From the NCBI GenBank assembly GCA_002085285.1, contig NATK01000016.1:1-18697 (forward strand): a DNA stretch of 18,697 bases, read 5' to 3'. The DNA comes from Candidatus Latescibacteria bacterium 4484_7. Lineage in GTDB: Bacteria > Krumholzibacteriota > Krumholzibacteriia > Krumholzibacteriales > Krumholzibacteriaceae. Within the stretch, counting starts at the first letter, position 1, and each line of letters opens with the position of its first letter. The notes beneath the pieces were generated by a model that made no database searches, was not told where the DNA came from, and saw only the letters and a list, made by a program, of their open reading frames with translations. The translations under genes and the position numbers were made by a program. Positions 15,234-18,697 of the stretch are shown here, in pieces.

Positions 15234-16478
15234 TTACGATTCGTACTTGCTGAGAATGATGCTCACATTGTGTCCGCCGAAACCGAAAGAGTTGCTCATC
15301 ACATTCTTCAAATCTTGCTCCACCGGGTCGTTGGCTACATGGTTCACATTGCATTCAGGATCCGGGTTATCGAGATTTATCGTCGGAGGAATGAGCCCTT
15401 CGTTCAAAGCCTTCACACAGATAACGAATTCGACCGCAGCCGCTGCACCGAGTAGATGTCCAGTCATCGATTTTGTCGAGCTTACCTTAGGACTCGTCGG
15501 ACCGCTGCCGAAGATCGAGGAAATCGCTTCGGCCTCCGCTTTGTCGTTGTAATATGTCGAAGTGCCGTGAGCATTGATGTAATCTATGTCATTCGGTTCG
15601 AGCCCGGCATCATCGAGTGCCATCTTCATCGCATTCGCTGCTCCCATTCCCCCCGGTACAGGCGAAGTAATATGATACGCATCTCCCGTCAAACCTACAC
15701 CGGTAATCTCTGCGAGGATAGTGGCTCCACGCTTCTTCGCATGCTCGAGTTCCTCGAGGAGTATTATCCCGCTTCCTTCTGACATCACGAATCCGTCTCT
15801 ATCCTTGTCGAAGGGACGCGATGCCCTCTCAGGGTCGTCGTTGCGTACGGAAAGCGCCTTCATGGAGCAGAAACCGCCGAGCGCCATCGGGCTTATCGTC
15901 GCTTCGGCACCTCCCGTGAGCATTGCATCCGCATAGCCGTTCTTTATGTACATAAATGAATCACTTATAGCGTGACCGCCCGAAGCACATGCGGAGACTG
16001 TTCCGAAGTTGGGTCCTCTCAGGCCATGTACGATAGAGACCTGTCCCGCCGCCATATCTGAGATCATCATCGGAATGAAGAAGGGGCTTATCCGCGACGG
16101 CCCTCTTTCCATGAGAACGGTATGCTGGGCCTCGAACGTCTTTATCCCGCCGATGCCTGATCCTATGATAACGCCGAATTTCGTCGTGTCGAAATCGGAT
16201 GTATCGACACCATCCATGGCTTCTATCGAAGCTGCCACGGCAAATTGAGCGGATCTGTCCGTATGGCGTGCATCCTTCTTGTCCATGAATTTCAGCGGAT
16301 CGAAACCCTTGACCTCTCCGCCGATTTTACTGTCGTAATCGCTCACATCGAACGCTTCGATCCTTGCGATTCCCGATCTTCCCGACGAAACGTTGTCCCA
16401 GGTCTCTTGGACCGAGTTGCCGCACGGATTGAACGTGCCCATAGCGGTAACAACGACCCTTCTTTTATCTCTGGTCAA
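15234..16478 (-). CDS. fabF: Beta-ketoacyl-ACP synthase II
   Basis: FabF condenses malonyl-ACP with a growing acyl chain in fatty-acid elongation. The 414-residue protein has the Cys-His-His triad: Cys164 in SACASGG, His304 in NAHGTST, and His341 in KSMTGHLLGAA, with Lys336. GFGGHNVS near the C-terminus is also typical. The triad and length argue against a decarboxylase or chain-length factor. The start is a TTG at 16478 with a GGGGG about 8 bases upstream; no in-frame ATG fits, and MTRDKRRVVVTAMG aligns with the usual FabF start. It follows acpP by 36 bases. Confidence 0.97.
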   Translation of the reverse strand: MTRDKRRVVVTAMGTFNPCGNSVQETWDNVSSGRSGIARIEAFDVSDYDSKIGGEVKGFDPLKFMDKKDARHTDRSAQFAVAASIEAMDGVDTSDFDTTKFGVIIGSGIGGIKTFEAQHTVLMERGPSRISPFFIPMMISDMAAGQVSIVHGLRGPNFGTVSACASGGHAISDSFMYIKNGYADAMLTGGAEATISPMALGGFCSMKALSVRNDDPERASRPFDKDRDGFVMSEGSGIILLEELEHAKKRGATILAEITGVGLTGDAYHITSPVPGGMGAANAMKMALDDAGLEPNDIDYINAHGTSTYYNDKAEAEAISSIFGSGPTSPKVSSTKSMTGHLLGAAAAVEFVICVKALNEGLIPPTINLDNPDPECNVNHVANDPVEQDLKNVMSNSFGFGGHNVSIILSKYES

Positions 16479-16514
16479 AACACCAACCCCCGTTTTCCAT
16501 GATGCAGTCGAACA

Positions 16515-16754
16515 TTATTCACTCTGCATGTGGTTCTCGATGTAGTCGATCGCCTCTCCGACCTTTGTTATCTTCTCCGCCTCTTCGTCGGGAATCTCGA
16601 TGCCGAACTCTTCTTCGAGAGCCATTACGAGCTCAACTGTATCAAGAGAATCGGCTCCAAGGTCGTCTATGAAAGAGGCCTCACGGGTAATTTGATCTTC
16701 ATTGACTGAAAGCTGCTCTTCTATAACCTTTTTTACTCTTTCTTCTACTGACAT
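16515..16754 (-). CDS. acpP: Acyl carrier protein
   Basis: AcpP carries fatty-acid intermediates on a 4'-phosphopantetheine arm. At 79 residues it is normal in size, acidic, and has the attachment motif GADSLDTVELVM with Ser36 as the modified residue. The ATG has GGAGG 12 bases upstream, a slightly long spacing. Its place between fabG and fabF is the common bacterial order. Confidence 0.98.
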   Translation of the reverse strand: MSVEERVKKVIEEQLSVNEDQITREASFIDDLGADSLDTVELVMALEEEFGIEIPDEEAEKITKVGEAIDYIENHMQSE

Positions 16755-16763
16755 CTTAAGACT

Positions 16764-16883
16764 CTACCTCCTACTCAATTGGTCAATCGTTACAGCATAC
16801 AACTCAGTTTTCGATCCTGACTCATTGAAAGTCGTAATAGAAAGTAACGCATCTTTTTCTCGAAGGTCCACCTCCTGTTTCAT
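16764..16883 (-). CDS. Possible 39-residue small ORF between fabG and acpP
   Basis: An ATG at 16883 overlaps the fabG stop in the classic ATGA arrangement and opens a 39-residue frame (MKQEVDLREKDALLSITTF at its start). Its TAG stop (16766-16764) lies within the region of the acpP ribosome binding site. This would couple fabG, the small ORF and acpP in series. A GGCGGA 11 bases upstream is a weak binding site. A random 39-codon open frame is not rare, so this is speculative; the gap may instead hold a leader or promoter for acpP. Confidence 0.2.
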   Translation of the reverse strand: MKQEVDLREKDALLSITTFNESGSKTELYAVTIDQLSRR

Positions 16884-17626
16884 GCCATTATCATTCCGCC
16901 GTCGCAATTGATCACCTGACCGGTGACGTATGAACCAAGATCGGAAACGAGGAACAATACAACATTGGCGACATCTTTGCCTGTACCGAAGCGACCGAGG
17001 GGAATCATATCCATCATCATCTTCTTACGGTCTTCACCCAGCGATGCCGTCATCGGCGTTTCTATGAATCCGGGGGCGATTGCATTCGCCGTGACATTTC
17101 GACCAGCAAGCTCCTTTGCAACGGATCTCGTGAGACCAATTATGCCCGCCTTGCTCGCCGCGTAGTTGCTCTGCCCAGCGTTTCCCATAATCCCGATCAC
17201 CGACGATATATTGACTATCCTGCCGAAACGCTGCCTGATCATGTACTTCGATACGGCACGGGTAAGATTGAACGTCCCTGTAAGATTGACGTTGAGCACC
17301 GAATGCCATTCGCTGTCGTTCATTCTGAGAAGGATGTTATCCCTCGTTATCCCTGCGTTGTTTACAAGGATATGAACTGCCCCCTTCCAATCAACTATCT
17401 TCGTGATGCAACCGTCGACATCCTTAGAATCACTCACGTCGCACTTGAGGGCAAGCGAATCTCTCCCCTTCCCTTTTACTAGCGAAGCGGTCTCTGCAGA
17501 TGCATCGACATTTATATCGACCGCCGCGATATCCGCTCCGTGCTCCGCCAGGAGAAGCGATATCTCTCTGCCGATGCCTTGACCCGCACCTGTCACAATT
17601 GCCGTCTTGCCTCCAAGATCTAACAT
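16880..17626 (-). CDS. fabG: 3-oxoacyl-ACP reductase
   Basis: FabG is the NADPH-dependent reductase of the elongation cycle. The 248-residue short-chain dehydrogenase has TGAGQGIG at 12-19, NNAG at 89-92, the catalytic Ser142 in NISSVIG, and YAASKAG with Tyr155 and Lys159. APGFIETPMT and the C-terminal VTGQVINCDGGM are typical of FabG rather than of other dehydrogenases. The ATG has AAAGGA 6 bases upstream. It lies 47 bases after fabD and is followed by a short gap to acpP. Confidence 0.97.
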   Translation of the reverse strand: MLDLGGKTAIVTGAGQGIGREISLLLAEHGADIAAVDINVDASAETASLVKGKGRDSLALKCDVSDSKDVDGCITKIVDWKGAVHILVNNAGITRDNILLRMNDSEWHSVLNVNLTGTFNLTRAVSKYMIRQRFGRIVNISSVIGIMGNAGQSNYAASKAGIIGLTRSVAKELAGRNVTANAIAPGFIETPMTASLGEDRKKMMMDMIPLGRFGTGKDVANVVLFLVSDLGSYVTGQVINCDGGMIMA

Positions 17627-17673
17627 TTAGGTTCCTTTATAATCAAAAGTTTAAAGTTTGTAAAGGATTCGTT

Positions 17674-18615
17674 TCAGCCCATCTCGATTTCAGGTGCAAT
17701 GACCTTCATCAATTCTTCGACCGTACCGACTGTCTGCACAGGCACCGCTCTGTCTATACGCTTCATAAGCCCTGCGAGCACTCTGCCCGGACCGACCTCC
17801 AGCACCGAACCATTCCAGTTGTCTATTAGAACTCTCATCGATTCGAGCCAGCGAACCGGAGATGTAAGTTGTCTCGAGAGTGCATCTATAATCTCTTCTT
17901 TCTTGTGTATAATCTTTGCATCCGCATTGCATATGATTCCAACAGTGGAATCGTTCATTGGAAATTCGCGAATGTACGATGTAAGCTCGTTTTGAGCCGA
18001 TGCGACGAGCGGCGAATGGAATGCTCCGCTCACGTTGAGCTGGACGACTTTGCGGGCCCCCTTCTCCGTTGCAAACCCCATTGCCTTTTTCACTGCGCCG
18101 ATGTGCCCGGATACGACTATCTGACCGGGCGAATTGATATTGGCAATAACGACTATCTCTTCACCAGAGGCCTCTCTGCAGATTTCCTCCACCTCTTCCT
18201 GACTGAGCCCGAGGATTGCACCCATCGTTCCGGGCTGTTTGAGCCCCGCCTCGAACATCAGCTCTCCGCGTCTGCGAACTATCTTGAGCGCATCGCGCCA
18301 GTCAAAGACCCCGGCAGAAACGAGCGCCGAGTATTCTCCAAGGCTGTGCCCCGCAACCATCTTCGGCTCTATCCCCTCTTCCTCCTTCATGATTGCAGAA
18401 AGAATCGAGCTTATGAGCAGAATCGCCGGCTGCGCATTCCTTGTCTCTGTCAATGTTTCAGCATCACCTTCGAAACATACCTTCGACAGATTGAACCCCA
18501 GTATATCGTTGGCCTCCAAAAACATCTCCCTGGCAAGGGAAAACTCGTCGGCCAGATCCTTTCCCATGCCGACAAACTGTGAGCCCTGTCCGGGAAAAAT
18601 CATTGCTGTATCCAT
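17674..18615 (-). CDS. fabD: Malonyl-CoA:ACP transacylase
   Basis: FabD moves malonyl from CoA to ACP, supplying the FabF and FabH substrate. The 313-residue protein has FPGQGSQ at 7-13, the nucleophile Ser91 in GHSLGEYSA, RRRGELM at 115-121 with the substrate-binding Arg, and His200 in SGAFHSPL, giving a complete active site. The ATG has GGAGG 10 bases upstream. It is the first fab gene in the window; plsX and fabH, often found upstream, would be past the right edge. The 82 bases before it are AT-rich and include the 14-base palindrome at 18657-18670, whose meaning is not clear. Confidence 0.97.
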   Translation of the reverse strand: MDTAMIFPGQGSQFVGMGKDLADEFSLAREMFLEANDILGFNLSKVCFEGDAETLTETRNAQPAILLISSILSAIMKEEEGIEPKMVAGHSLGEYSALVSAGVFDWRDALKIVRRRGELMFEAGLKQPGTMGAILGLSQEEVEEICREASGEEIVVIANINSPGQIVVSGHIGAVKKAMGFATEKGARKVVQLNVSGAFHSPLVASAQNELTSYIREFPMNDSTVGIICNADAKIIHKKEEIIDALSRQLTSPVRWLESMRVLIDNWNGSVLEVGPGRVLAGLMKRIDRAVPVQTVGTVEELMKVIAPEIEMG

Positions 18616-18697
18616 ATATTCCGTTCCTCCAAAACAACCTTTAACTTTTAAGATTCAATTTATATAAATTTCAACTCGAAATTCCATGAATTTTTTT

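Noticed and set aside
15220..15354. N-terminal extension of the rnc frame by 45 codons
   Set aside because: It lies inside fabF, does not look like RNase III, and the ATG at 15219 gives normal length with a ribosome binding site.
17869..18582. Long plus-strand open frame of 237 codons
   Set aside because: It is antisense to fabD, which is certain, and has no recognisable domain; it reflects codon bias of the real gene.
18657..18670. Perfect 14-base AT palindrome before fabD as a FapR-type operator
   Set aside because: It is built only of A and T, lacks the FapR core, and such palindromes are common by chance in AT-rich gaps.

Overview
This window comes from a Gram-negative (diderm) bacterium. 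It encodes three predicted lipoproteins, an outer-membrane beta-barrel of the FadL/PorV type, a LolB-like lipoprotein and a type IV pilus retraction ATPase. GC content looks close to 50% by eye. The mix (PorV-like barrel, DUF4837-like lipoprotein, TPR protein ending in a FQxWIxxL-type tail, ThiD2-ThiE fusion) points towards the FCB superphylum or a related candidate phylum such as Zixibacteria, Krumholzibacteria or Latescibacteria. That placement is an inference; there is no rRNA here to test it. No tRNA, rRNA, CRISPR array, transposase or integrase was seen. The window reads as chromosomal core plus envelope genes.

Layout, with most genes on the minus strand and so transcribed right to left. 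(1) 18615-13965 is the conserved fatty-acid cluster fabD-fabG-acpP-fabF-rnc, ending in a cysteine-rich protein of unknown function that is probably translationally coupled to rnc. A possible 39-codon ORF lies between fabG and acpP. (2) 12106-13908 is the only plus-strand block: a lipoprotein with a CxxCH haem-like motif, then an outer-membrane barrel gene broken by one frameshift. A hairpin separates it from the convergent cysteine-rich gene. (3) 11989-6988 is an envelope block: a large exported TPR protein, a LolB-like lipoprotein, an ECF sigma factor, a zinc-finger anti-sigma factor and a DUF4837-like lipoprotein. The first four are packed tightly and are probably one transcript. (4) 6785-1170 holds a TPR protein with an acidic tail, efp, accB, pilT, accC and comB. 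The usual efp-accB-accC neighbourhood is split by pilT, which has its own possible promoter. (5) 1029-90 is a ThiD2-ThiE fusion whose ThiE half has lost about 40 codons and changes frame. A further gene seems to start at position 35 and run off the left edge.

How the genes work together: blocks 1 and 4 supply fatty-acid and phospholipid synthesis. AccB and AccC make carboxybiotin for malonyl-CoA, FabD loads malonate on AcpP, FabF condenses and FabG reduces. Blocks 2 and 3 concern the envelope: sorting of lipoproteins, an outer-membrane barrel, and a membrane-bound sigma/anti-sigma switch.

The least explained items are the CxxCH lipoprotein with its basic tail, the cysteine-rich partner of rnc, the pilT insertion between accB and accC, the bacterial comB, and the two frame-broken genes. 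The broken genes may be true pseudogenes or errors in the assembly.
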